Assembly: GCF_002153605.1 (NCBI RefSeq)
Contig: NZ_JOPG01000013.1
Span: forward strand, 44,976-108,975
DNA length: 64,000 bases
Origin: Acetobacter malorum
GTDB lineage: Bacteria > Pseudomonadota > Alphaproteobacteria > Acetobacterales > Acetobacteraceae
Direction of reading: 5' to 3'
Part shown: piece after piece, positions 10,401 to 17,362 of the stretch
Layout: every line of letters begins with the position of its first letter
How positions within the stretch are numbered: position 1 is the first letter of the stretch
Notes under the pieces: model-generated
Told to the model about the DNA's origin: nothing
Databases searched by the model: none
The model's input: only the letters and a program-made list of their open reading frames with translations
Program-made: the position numbers and the translations under genes

Positions 10401-10769
10401 GGATTCCGTACCCGCGCTTACATTTTCAGCCTGCTTTAGAACCTTAGAAGACACAGACTGCTGGTCAGACGTGGCTGCTTTGGTCTGTACAGCCGGAATG
10501 GTCGTTGCTGTAGGCGTCGCCTGCGCCACGACTGTGCCCGGCGTTGTGGTTTTGGCAGCAACTGATTTGGAATGAGCTTTTTTAGCCTTCCCCGCTTTAC
10601 CAGATACTCCAGATGCAACTCCGGCTGTGGTCTGAGCTTCTGCAGTATCGCTTAATACAGGAATACTAACAGTAAGAACCGGCAAAACATACAGCAGGGA
10701 AAAGGACAGGGAACCGCGCCCCTTTTTGCTCTGCCCGTGTTTTGTAAATCTGCGATGTCTCTGCACCAT
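7455..10769 (-). CDS. TonB-dependent outer-membrane receptor (large, substrate unknown)
   Basis: 1104 residues from ATG 10769, which has AGGA 8 nt upstream; the frame is open 53 codons further (to 10928) but without a site. N-terminus: a long basic stretch, the hydrophobic SFSLLYVLPVLTV signal core, then a roughly 80-residue Ala/Thr/Lys/Gln linker. The plug begins at ENVTVTGSRL and contains RTLTLVNGRR; the C-terminal half has the alternating aromatic strands of a 22-strand barrel, and the protein ends in phenylalanine (VEAGVEF), as outer-membrane barrels do. Several cysteine pairs lie in predicted extracellular loops. It should import a large ligand with TonB energy. The ligand is not readable; neither siderophore synthesis nor a cognate inner-membrane transporter adjoins it. 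The lactate permease is convergent, so not its operon partner. Confidence 0.92.
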   Translation of the reverse strand: MVQRHRRFTKHGQSKKGRGSLSFSLLYVLPVLTVSIPVLSDTAEAQTTAGVASGVSGKAGKAKKAHSKSVAAKTTTPGTVVAQATPTATTIPAVQTKAATSDQQSVSSKVLKQAENVSAGTESNTENVTVTGSRLLQNRLTNTMATMDLGADQIQARGYTNLGLALMRENPNYSVPDNSPLGAQNGYYGAGQTYGDLLDLGSQRTLTLVNGRRFVSSATASLFGAVQGSPVDIGNIPSLLIKKVETVVGSGGPVYGSDAIAGVQNFTLDDDYQGVKLDGQTGFSQRQDAINYRLAGKVGRHFDHDRGSIVFDTEYNQTFGMTNADRANWVGAGDGRMQYVRNTAGTGYDLARGGRYYLPFTTAGVPSMSGAYYDLPNYKGQDIGTAITNSAGQPLVFSQDGKSLVPLSYGKLTGDGLTATGTKAQNNGFPISNYNNLITNQQRLNLTLLGHYDITEHLRASFEGWYVRSSVSNMAAQPYYNTQMFDDAMTDVTQGNGALPISTNNPYLTSAERTTIINNLQAAGLPTDQFYLSRANTDYYTGKYTTDTNLFRFVGGLQGDFHFAGRKFEWKGSAEYGQYRSSTTQREILTQNYINALNAVQDSSGNIVCASGYTNAAYPSLNSTCSPLNPLGVNQASKAASDYIQTDARTKSINQQWDFNADVRSTVVKLPAGDWTYDIGYEHRFEGMDFNPGNFYRGQLMSDGSYQQYGNTVPVMGVGGSYHTNEAYGETMIPLVSPQMNIPGVYALTATGSGRYVNNSANGGFWAYSGGGSYAPVRDIVFHGNYTTSFRAPSITELYMPNSTVFDTGTDPCDATAINSGPNPVARRMNCQKAGVPAGFQSNINKFTVQGLSGGNHHLKNEQSKQFTAGASFQPRWVRGLTLGADLYDVRVKDEIAQLGIEDIMAACYDSTSYPNQYCSSFSRDASGQINQGYQEGFYNIGTEHYRGLQAHLSYMMPLTVVGLSENDGAIQTTVNYKHGFIHNGSILTSQYEYLGTSSDLRDNFTANFNYLRGPLFVQWQMMYYGKAKYKLQVADGVYPNNTMKQYFMFNTTIGYTFAKRYNVSFVMNNVFDAKPQYPYQGSTNRYWDAIIGRNFQVEAGVEF

Positions 10770-10897
10770 CAAATTCGTTCCTGAGGTGTAAGGTGTGAAA
10801 TGTTTTTTAAACTCGCAATTCCTTAAAACCCGACTTTCTCCCTGCTCGGGAAGCCCCAAAATGGGATTGGGTAATATTTTGCACCAGAAATGATACA

Positions 10898-10986
10898 TTT
10901 TCGACACACTTCTCCCTTTTGTATGCATGAAAGGAGCGTTAGATATGCACTTAGGTCATGAGTTGCGCTTTTTTGACACACATTCT
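10898..10986. repeat. Pair of direct repeats upstream of the TonB receptor
   Basis: TTTTCGACACACTTCT at 10898-10913 and TTTTTGACACACATTCT-like sequence at 10971-10986 share about 14 of 16 positions and are 73 bp apart, near seven helical turns. They lie 130-215 bp upstream of the receptor start. They could be two binding sites for one regulator; function is inference. Confidence 0.4.
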
Positions 10987-11307
10987 GGGTAAAATTCTGC
11001 GTCTGCAATCTTCCCAACCCTGTGGAAGATCAACGGCTCCACACAGAAAATAGTCCTGATTCTGTACAAACCGGGACCTGCGAGCCTTGTGCTGAGAATC
11101 GGCTCAGACCCCGCCTGAGTCGTGCGGTGAGAGCATCCCGGCAAGAATCTAAACGCAACACTCATCGCCTTCAGAGCGCAAAAAAGCACCTCGTTCCCGC
11201 ACAACCGGACGCAGCAAGAACCAGTGCAAAGCCACGCGAGCCGTTGGGCAGGACACGCCAGATTGTTTGCTCTGGAACACCTGCGGGTGAGTCTTTGAGA
11301 AGAAAAT

Positions 11308-11408
11308 AAGAAATCGTCGTTTGAAAATAGCAATCGCTTTAAAAATTAGACGATTTCTTTATAATATCTCACAGTATTCACAATGTTTTCGAATATTGTT
11401 ATACAGTG
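11308..11408. promoter_or_regulatory. Candidate promoter/operator region of the lipoprotein operon
   Basis: Two dyads flank a perfect TATAAT (11360-11365). The first is an exact 11-bp inverted repeat, AAGAAATCGTC at 11308-11318 and GACGATTTCTT at 11349-11359, with 30 nt between the arms and ending directly at the TATAAT. The second is imperfect, spanning 11370-11408 (CACAGTAT...ACAAT and ATTGT...ATAC.GTG), and lies between the -10-like box and the start codon. No good -35 box is seen at the right distance, so an activator-dependent promoter is possible. Confidence 0.4.
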
Positions 11409-11416
11409 ACCACATT

Positions 11417-12103
11417 ATGATTTTTATAAGGATTATCGGTTTGCGTTCTCTTTTTTCTGTGAGCAGCCTTGCCCTGACTGGTCTGCTTCTGTGTGGATGC
11501 GCAACGGAATCCTCGCGCACGCTGCCTGTGCCTCCTGTGGCATCCGCCCAGACACCTTATAACGGGCCGCGTGTGGCGATTGCGGCAGGCAAGTTTGCCA
11601 ACCGCTCCAATTACATGAACGGTATTTTTTCAGACGGGATTGACCGTCTGGGCAATCAGGCCCGCACCATCCTGCTGACACGCCTGCAACAGAGCGGCCG
11701 CTTTAACGTCATGGACCGCGATAATCTGACGGAAGGCCGGCAGGAAGCTGCGTTCCTCAAGCAGGGCCAGAACATTCAGGGTGCCAATTATCTGATTACA
11801 GGTGACGTCACGGCGTTTGGCCGCAAGGAAGTGGGTGACCAGCAGCTCTTTGGCATTGCAGGTCGTGGCCACAAACAGATTGCCTACGCCAAAGTCAGCC
11901 TCCAGATCGTCAACCCGCTGACCTCGCAGATTGTTACCTCAAGTGAAGGCGCTGCGGAATATGCTTTGTCTGACCGAGAAATTATCGGTTTTGGCAGCAC
12001 CGCCAGCTATGATTCCACGCTGAATGGCAAGGTGCTGGACCTCGCCGTGCAGGATGCCGTGAATCACCTCGCACAGCAGGTGGATGCCGGTCAGATCCGG
12101 TAA
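11417..12103 (+). CDS. CsgG/HfaB-like outer-membrane lipoprotein
   Basis: 228 residues. A lipoprotein signal (LALTGLLLCGC) ends at Cys28. The mature part has the CsgG-type core: RVAIAAGKFANRS, then TILLTRLQQSGRFNVMDRDNL, GANYLITGDVTAFG and a conserved C-terminal strand/helix set. CsgG forms the curli export pore in the outer membrane, but this shorter relative belongs to the group found next to DUF4810 and GNA1162 proteins, and no curli subunits (CsgA/B) are nearby. Start: ATG 11417 has no clear site; a TTG at 11441 has AAGGA 8 nt upstream and would give a tidier lipoprotein signal, so the true start may be 11441. First gene of a three-gene lipoprotein operon. Confidence 0.82.
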   Translation: MIFIRIIGLRSLFSVSSLALTGLLLCGCATESSRTLPVPPVASAQTPYNGPRVAIAAGKFANRSNYMNGIFSDGIDRLGNQARTILLTRLQQSGRFNVMDRDNLTEGRQEAAFLKQGQNIQGANYLITGDVTAFGRKEVGDQQLFGIAGRGHKQIAYAKVSLQIVNPLTSQIVTSSEGAAEYALSDREIIGFGSTASYDSTLNGKVLDLAVQDAVNHLAQQVDAGQIR

Positions 12104-12160
12104 AGCGTTCTGACCTGTCACCGTTAAAAATTCGTCTCTGAATACTGGATTTGATCGCTT

Positions 12161-12535
12161 ATGGCTTTGTCCAAAAAAGCACTGGCGGGCCTCGGCCTGC
12201 TGGGCTGTCTGGCTGCATGTTCCAATGGGGGCAAAACCCCGCCCCTTTATAGCTGGCAGGATTTCCCCACCCAGCAATATCTGTATCTGAAAGGGCAAAC
12301 CGACCCGCAGGCCCAGATTATTGTTCTGGAAAAGGACGTGCAGAAAGCACAGGCCAGGGGGCTGGCGCTGCCGCCGGGCTTCCACGCGCATCTGGGCATG
12401 CTCTACGCCACCACAGGCAGGACAGATCTGGCCCAGCAGGAATTCAGTCAGGAAAAAACGCTGTTTCCTGAATCCACAACCTACATGGATTTTCTGCTGA
12501 ATAACCTTGGCCAGAAAGCGCAGCCGTCCTCATGA
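12161..12535 (+). CDS. DUF4810 lipoprotein
   Basis: 124 residues. The signal GLGLLGCLAAC gives lipid attachment at Cys20. The mature part begins with LYSWQDFPTQQYLYLKGQTD, typical of DUF4810, and continues with helical, TPR-like sequence (HLGMLYATTGRTDLAQQEFSQE), ending near YMDFLLNNL. Second of three lipoprotein genes: 57 nt after the CsgG-like gene, and its stop overlaps the start of the GNA1162-like gene by 4 nt. Function is unknown; the fixed gene order in distant bacteria suggests the three products work as one envelope complex (inference). Confidence 0.82.
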   Translation: MALSKKALAGLGLLGCLAACSNGGKTPPLYSWQDFPTQQYLYLKGQTDPQAQIIVLEKDVQKAQARGLALPPGFHAHLGMLYATTGRTDLAQQEFSQEKTLFPESTTYMDFLLNNLGQKAQPSS

Positions 12536-13203
12536 AGCTCTCTCACCTTGGCCGCCTGTGCCTCTGCGCCGCCCTGCCGCTGATGGCGACGGCCTGCACC
12601 ACCCCCGCCAAAGCGCCGGACTACACTGCCTTTCGCTCTGCCAAGCCGCGCTCTATCCTGATCCTGCCACCGGTCAACCACACACCCGACGTGAACGCCT
12701 CCAATGGTCTGATTGCACAGATGACGCACCCACTGGCTGAAGGCGGCTATTATGTGGTGCCGGTGGCCGTGGAAATTGAAACTTTCCGCCAGAACGGGCT
12801 GGATACGCCGGATGACATCATGCAGGCCCCGGCAGCCAAATTGCAGTCCGTCTTTGGGGCAGATGCCGCGCTGTACACCACCATTACGGCCTATGGGTCT
12901 GTCTATCAGGTTCTCAGCAGCAATACGGTTGTCACGGCCACGTCCAAATTGGTGGATCTAAAAACCGGCAGCGTTCTGTGGAGCGGTTCCGGCACAGCCA
13001 ATAGTGGAGATGTGGGAGACCCGCAGGTGGCAGCTGGGGGGATTATCGGCCTGCTCGTCACCGCTGCCGTGAAACAGGCTGTGCATAATCTGACAGACCA
13101 GAGCTTTGATGTGGCCCATGTGGCGGCAGAACGTCTGCTGCGGGTGGGGCCCCCAGATGGGCTGCTCTATGGCCCGCGGTCCGTAAAATACGGCACGGAC
13201 TGA
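12532..13203 (+). CDS. GNA1162/DUF799-family lipoprotein
   Basis: 223 residues with lipobox ending at Cys22 (LMATAC). The body matches the DUF799 family, typified by the Neisseria surface lipoprotein GNA1162: a SILILPPVNHTPDVNA strand, GGYYVVPVAVEIETFRQNGLDTPDDI and ALYTTITAYGSVYQVLSS, then strand-rich SKLVDLKTGSVLWSGSG. The fold is thought to resemble the TolB N-terminal or CsgG core domain. It overlaps the DUF4810 gene (ATGA), so translation is coupled. A strong terminator follows. No function is established. Confidence 0.83.
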   Translation: MKLSHLGRLCLCAALPLMATACTTPAKAPDYTAFRSAKPRSILILPPVNHTPDVNASNGLIAQMTHPLAEGGYYVVPVAVEIETFRQNGLDTPDDIMQAPAAKLQSVFGADAALYTTITAYGSVYQVLSSNTVVTATSKLVDLKTGSVLWSGSGTANSGDVGDPQVAAGGIIGLLVTAAVKQAVHNLTDQSFDVAHVAAERLLRVGPPDGLLYGPRSVKYGTD

Positions 13204-13246
13204 GTTCGCCTCAACGGCGGCCAGCACACGCTCTGCGCACAGACAC

Positions 13247-13287
13247 AAAAAAACCGGGAGAGCCATCAGGCCATCCCGGTTTTTTTA
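13247..13287. terminator. Bidirectional terminator after the lipoprotein operon
   Basis: CCGGGA (13254-13259) pairs with TCCCGG (13274-13279), extended by a GCC/GGC inner stem with loop ATCA. Seven A's precede and eight T's follow the hairpin, so it can serve the lipoprotein operon (plus) and the ABM gene (minus). Confidence 0.88.
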
Positions 13288-13307
13288 ACTCTCAGGACTG
13301 ATGAAAA

Positions 13308-13610
13308 TCAGATCCCGGCAACCGGCTTGAGTACATGCACAGCAGGCGGGGCAGCCAGATGGTCCTTCACGCTGGCAATCAGCACTTTGAAGTGCGGGGT
13401 TTCCATATGCTCGTTCAGAGTCTGGCGGCTGGTCCAGCGCTCCACAAACACAAAGGTCTGTGCATCGTCCTGATCCTGCTGCGGCACATAGGAAATGTTG
13501 CCCTCTTCCTTCAGCGTGGGGGCTACGCAGGCTGCCATGGCATCCGCCACGATCTGCTCTGAACCCGGTTTAGCTTTCAAAAAAGCGACAACTGTAATTT
13601 CTTCACTCAC
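13308..13610 (-). CDS. ABM-domain monooxygenase (YgiN-like)
   Basis: 100 residues forming one antibiotic-biosynthesis-monooxygenase (ABM) ferredoxin-like fold: EITVVAFLKAKPGSEQIVADAM, the NISYVPQQDQDD strand, FVFVERWTSRQTLNEHMETPHF with the conserved E.W and H.....HF elements. Such proteins are cofactor-free dimers; YgiN of E. coli oxidises quinols, others act as chaperones or stress proteins. The substrate cannot be told. Single gene, sharing the terminator region with the lipoprotein operon on the other strand. Confidence 0.87.
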   Translation of the reverse strand: MSEEITVVAFLKAKPGSEQIVADAMAACVAPTLKEEGNISYVPQQDQDDAQTFVFVERWTSRQTLNEHMETPHFKVLIASVKDHLAAPPAVHVLKPVAGI

Positions 13611-13683
13611 GTCGTTTATCTTCCACTCAGATCATTTTTAAAACAGGGCCAGACGGTTCAGGGACCACACGCCCCTGCCCGTC

Positions 13684-14673
13684 TTACCAGGAGTTTTGCG
13701 AGCCGCCGCCGCCGGAATCCCCTCCGCCGCCGCTAAAGCCGCCGCCTCCGCCCGAGGACCCGCCACCCCGGCCACCGCCACGACTTTGCAGAATGGCGGA
13801 GAGGATGTTGAGACCAAGGTTGAGGAAGAAGCTCATCTTAGCACTCCGCTCGGCCTGCACTTCCGGCGGCACATAGCCCCCCGGATACAGCGCGGCGCGG
13901 CGGCGAGACCGGCGGATCAGCCAGATCGGCAGCACGACAAACAGCAGGCCCAGCACAACCAGACCAATCAGCGCTTCCATAGCGTCTGTCTGGGAATCCG
14001 GCTGTTTGGCAGAAGCGCCCCCACCAATATCAGCAGGGTCCGCATGCGTCAGTTCAGAGGCCAGCGCATCCACAATACCGTTGATGGCCTGTGCGTAATG
14101 GCCTGCCTGCAGGTCGGGTTTGGCGGCTTGCAGGATGTCATTGGTTTGCAGGTCGGTCAGCACACCTTCCAGCCCGTAGCCTACCTCAATGCGGGACTGA
14201 CGGTCCGGGATGTCCAGCACAACCAGCAGGCCGTTATCGACACCCTTTTTACCAATGCCGGTCTTGTGGAAAGCCTCGTTGGCATAGAGGCTGATATCCT
14301 CCACATGGCCGGGCAGAGAGACCAGAATCTGCGGGTTGCCCGGTACAGTCTGGGAGAGCTGATAGAGCTTGTGGGACAGAGCCGCGTTCTCATCGGCTGA
14401 GAGAACATTTTGCGGGTCCGTCACCCACTGCCGCAGCAGCACGCCATCATCCGCCCATGCCGGGGCAGCAAGACCTGCGCCCAGCCCGCACAACACCAGC
14501 CCCAGAAGTGAGGCCAGACCAAATGCACGGGCGCGGGCAACACGCGGCAGCGCCTGCCCCGCCAGCCAGCGGAACAGGAGCAGGCCAGAGCAGGCAGCCG
14601 CCATACGCGCCAGAAAACCAGCCTGCATCACCGGCTGCAAAGCGCGGAACGTCGTGGGGTCATCCTGCCGCAT
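13684..14673 (-). CDS. TPM-domain membrane protein (YgcG/Psb32-like), Gly-rich C-terminus
   Basis: 329 residues from ATG 14673 (GAGG 9 nt upstream). An N-terminal hydrophobic segment ends in APAWADD, followed by a TPM phosphatase-like domain (about 60-200: VLSADENAALSHKLYQL, GNPQILVSL, GVDNGLLVVLDIPDRQSRIEVGYGLEG), a second membrane segment (LIGLVVLGLLFVVLPIWLI) and a tail of Gly/Ser repeats ending GGGGSQNSW. The TPM domain faces the periplasm. Its gene follows lemA by 25 nt, the usual LemA-TPM pairing. Proposed roles in other bacteria concern envelope stress or membrane protein quality; none is proven here. Confidence 0.88.
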   Translation of the reverse strand: MRQDDPTTFRALQPVMQAGFLARMAAACSGLLLFRWLAGQALPRVARARAFGLASLLGLVLCGLGAGLAAPAWADDGVLLRQWVTDPQNVLSADENAALSHKLYQLSQTVPGNPQILVSLPGHVEDISLYANEAFHKTGIGKKGVDNGLLVVLDIPDRQSRIEVGYGLEGVLTDLQTNDILQAAKPDLQAGHYAQAINGIVDALASELTHADPADIGGGASAKQPDSQTDAMEALIGLVVLGLLFVVLPIWLIRRSRRRAALYPGGYVPPEVQAERSAKMSFFLNLGLNILSAILQSRGGGRGGGSSGGGGGFSGGGGDSGGGGSQNSW

Positions 14674-14698
14674 GGTGTTATGCCTCAACGCGCTGGTT

Positions 14699-15292
14699 TT
14701 AGTGTTTGGAGAAATCAACAACCGGCGGCGTCTGGGCTTCCGGGGAAGCCTGATAATAGACGCGGGCATGGTAGCCCATAATGCCGGCCACCAGATTACC
14801 GGGGAAGTGCATGACCGTCTGGTTATAAGACAGAATGGCCTGCTGGAGACGCTGGCGCGCTACGGTAATGCGGTTCTGGGAGCCTTCCAGCTGCACCATC
14901 AGGCGGGAGAAATCCTGATTGGCCTGAAGCTGCGGGGACTGTTCCACAACAGCGTTAATGGCGCTGATTTCCTTGGCGTTGCGGGTCTGGGCTTCCAGAA
15001 TTTTCTGCTGGAGCGTGGCGTTGTCCACCGTGCGGGGGTCAATGCGGTTCAGCGGGGTTTCACCAGAGCGGGCGGCTGCGTAGTCGGTCAGCGTGTCATG
15101 CTCATGGGTGGCATAACCCTTCACGGTGTTGACCAGATTGGGGATGAGGTCAGACTGGCGCTGCACTTCATTCTGCAACTGGCCGGTTTGTTCCTGCACG
15201 TTCTGGTCTGCCGCCATGAAGCGGTTATAGCTGGACCCGAAAATAAACAGCAGGCCAACAATCAGAATCGCGGGGATGAGAAGCTTCTTCAT
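14699..15292 (-). CDS. lemA: LemA family protein
   Basis: 197 residues: one N-terminal membrane helix (LLIPAILIVGLLFIFGSSYNR) and a long helical periplasmic or cytoplasmic bundle with the family motifs QNEVQRQSDLIPNLVNTVKG, a SRLMVQLEGSQNRI-type segment and the end YHARVYYQASPEA. First gene of a two-gene operon with the TPM protein downstream. LemA proteins are small membrane-anchored helical bundles of unclear function, usually beside a TPM gene. Family call is secure, function open. Confidence 0.92.
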   Translation of the reverse strand: MKKLLIPAILIVGLLFIFGSSYNRFMAADQNVQEQTGQLQNEVQRQSDLIPNLVNTVKGYATHEHDTLTDYAAARSGETPLNRIDPRTVDNATLQQKILEAQTRNAKEISAINAVVEQSPQLQANQDFSRLMVQLEGSQNRITVARQRLQQAILSYNQTVMHFPGNLVAGIMGYHARVYYQASPEAQTPPVVDFSKH

Positions 15293-15486
15293 CTAGGTAT
15301 CCTTAGTAAACGCATCAAAACAGATCCGTTTCAGGGGACGCAAACCACCCCTCACGGTTCCGTGTGTTGCTTCTCTTTACGCGAAAACACTCCCGGAATG
15401 CGAAATATTTCCTTCTCTATAAAAAGAGAGCGCAAAAACCGCCTTACATCTTGGAGGGAGGGGCTGCGCCCTTTATAACTCCCGCC

Positions 15487-16467
15487 ATGATTATCATTAC
15501 CGGTGGCGCCGGTTTCATTGGCTCATGCCTTCAGGCTTCCCTCGCCCGACGCGGGGAGGAAACCGTCGTGGTGGACTGGCTGGGGTCTGACCTCAAATGG
15601 CGGAATCTGGCAGCCCATGCTCCGTCTCGCGTTGTGGCACCCGAAGAGCTTGAGGCTTTTCTGGCCACAAACCCCAAAGTGGACGCCGTGTTCCACATGG
15701 GTGCCATCAGTGAGACCACCGCACGGGATGCCGACCTTGTGTGGCGGACCAACGTGGCGCTGCCCCAGACGCTGTGGGACTGGTGCGCCCGCACGGACAC
15801 ACGCTTTATCTATGCGTCCTCCGCCGCCACCTATGGCGCTGCCGACAAGCCGGAGCTGTTCTCTGATGATCCGGCCAAGCTCGACCAGCTCACCCCGCTC
15901 AATCTGTATGGCTGGTCCAAACACACTTTTGATCAGCATGTGATGGCCGGGCTGAAAAAGCACGCACCGCAGCCCCCGCAATGGGCCGGGCTGAAGTTCT
16001 TCAACGTCTATGGCCCGAACGAATACCACAAGGGCAAGATGATCTCTGTGGTGAAGGTGAAGTATGACGAGGTGAAAGCCGGCAACCCGGCCCGCCTCTT
16101 CCGCTCAGACCGCCCGGACATTGCCGACGGCCAGCAGATGCGTGACTTCATCTGGGTGGGTGACGTCGTGAATGTCATGCTGTGGCTGTATGACACCCCC
16201 TCCGTCTCCGGCCTGTTCAACTGCGGCAGTGGCGTCGCCCGGTCCTATCTGGATCTGGCGCATGCCGTGTGTGACGCCGCCGGGTGCGAACGGCGCGTAG
16301 ACTTTATCGACATGCCGGAAAGCCTGCGCGGGCAGTATCAGTCCTACACGCAGGCAGACCTCACCCGCTTGCGGGCGGCTGGCTACACCGGCACGTTTAC
16401 CACGCTTGAAGACGGTATCCGCCAGTATGTGCAAGGCTACCTTGCCACGGGCAACCCGTATCTCTGA
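15487..16467 (+). CDS. hldD: ADP-L-glycero-D-manno-heptose 6-epimerase
   Basis: 326 residues; inverts C6 of ADP-D-glycero-D-manno-heptose, giving the L-glycero heptose of the LPS inner core. An extended SDR enzyme: NAD-binding ITGGAGFIGS at the N-terminus, VFHMGAISETT, SSAATYG, the YGWSK catalytic Tyr-Lys, KFFNVYGPNEYHKGKM typical of HldD, MRDFIWVGDVV, and the end TQADLTRLRAAGY. Length fits the family (310-330). The start has no clear ribosome-binding site; a GC-rich hairpin-prone leader (GGGC-TGC-GCCC, about 15459-15470) lies just upstream. It leads a run of envelope genes: lgt follows 26 nt later. Confidence 0.9.
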   Translation: MIIITGGAGFIGSCLQASLARRGEETVVVDWLGSDLKWRNLAAHAPSRVVAPEELEAFLATNPKVDAVFHMGAISETTARDADLVWRTNVALPQTLWDWCARTDTRFIYASSAATYGAADKPELFSDDPAKLDQLTPLNLYGWSKHTFDQHVMAGLKKHAPQPPQWAGLKFFNVYGPNEYHKGKMISVVKVKYDEVKAGNPARLFRSDRPDIADGQQMRDFIWVGDVVNVMLWLYDTPSVSGLFNCGSGVARSYLDLAHAVCDAAGCERRVDFIDMPESLRGQYQSYTQADLTRLRAAGYTGTFTTLEDGIRQYVQGYLATGNPYL

Positions 16468-16493
16468 TCCCCTCTGTCCGGACATCCTGACGC

Positions 16494-17348
16494 ATGCTGC
16501 CAGTTCTTCTCTTTCCGCAATTTGACCCGGTGCTGGTGCATCTGGGGCCACTGACGATCCGGTGGTATGCGCTGTCCTACATTATCGGCATTGTGCTGGG
16601 GATTTCCCTGCTGCGCCGGCTGGTGCGCCTGACCCCGCGCGCGGCCACGACCGATCAGGCCGATGATTTTCTGGGCTGGGTCACGCTGGGTGTCCTGCTG
16701 GGCGGTCGGCTGGGCTATGTGCTGTTCTATCAGCCGGGCTATTACCTCACCCATCCGCTGTCCATTGTGCAGGTCTGGAAAGGGGGCATGTCCTTCCATG
16801 GCGGGGCGCTGGGCGTCATTATCGCCATGGCGCTGTTTGCCTGGCGCTACAAAATCAACTTTCTGGCGTTTGCAGACCGCGTGACTGTGGCCGTGCCTGT
16901 GGGCCTGGGGCTTGGACGCATTGCCAACTTTATCAACGGGGAACTGTGGGGGCGGGAAGCACCCACCACTCTGCCCTGGGCGATGATTTTCCCCGATGCC
17001 GGGCCGATCCCGCGCCATCCGTCCGAACTGTATGAAGCCCTGACGGAAGGGCTGCTGCTGTTCCTCGTCATGTTTATAGCCTCCCGCAAGCAGAGCGTGC
17101 GTGAGCGCCCGGGTTTTCTGGCCGGGCTGTTTCTGGCGGGCTATGCCTGCGCGCGCAGCTTTTGCGAGTTCTTCCGGGAACCGGATGCGTTTCTGGGCTT
17201 CCTGCCCGGAGGGGTCACCATGGGTCAGGTTCTGTGCGTGCCCATGCTGCTGGCCGGTGTGGCGCTGATGGTGCATGCCCGCCGCAACCCGGTTTACGCC
17301 GGTCTGCCCGAACCCGCCTCTGACACCACGCAGGGCCCCAAGGCCTGA
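16494..17348 (+). CDS. lgt: Prolipoprotein diacylglyceryl transferase
   Basis: 284 residues, about seven membrane segments. Transfers diacylglycerol from phosphatidylglycerol to the lipobox cysteine of prolipoproteins, the first lipoprotein maturation step, in the inner membrane. Visible motifs are IRWYALSYIIG, GGRLGYVLFY, the MSFHGGALG segment with the conserved His, and the Lgt signature GRIANFINGELWGR. The order lgt-midA-pgeF is a recurrent alphaproteobacterial cluster. At least seven likely lipoproteins or membrane-anchored envelope proteins in this window would use it. Confidence 0.96.
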   Translation: MLPVLLFPQFDPVLVHLGPLTIRWYALSYIIGIVLGISLLRRLVRLTPRAATTDQADDFLGWVTLGVLLGGRLGYVLFYQPGYYLTHPLSIVQVWKGGMSFHGGALGVIIAMALFAWRYKINFLAFADRVTVAVPVGLGLGRIANFINGELWGREAPTTLPWAMIFPDAGPIPRHPSELYEALTEGLLLFLVMFIASRKQSVRERPGFLAGLFLAGYACARSFCEFFREPDAFLGFLPGGVTMGQVLCVPMLLAGVALMVHARRNPVYAGLPEPASDTTQGPKA

Positions 17349-17362
17349 CGAGGCGCAGCGCT

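Larger units (their letters stand above)
10770..11416. other. Intergenic region between TonB receptor and lipoprotein operon (647 bp)
   Basis: No convincing gene on either strand. It must hold the divergent promoters of the receptor (minus) and of the CsgG-like operon (plus). The receptor side contains two near-identical direct copies of TTTTYGACACACWTTCT (listed separately), and the operon side is AT-rich with two dyads and a TATAAT at 11360-11365. Confidence 0.6.

Noticed and set aside
15445..15486. GC-rich hairpin-prone leader of hldD as a dispersed repeat
   Set aside because: Only one copy in the window, so it cannot be called a repeat family from this sequence.
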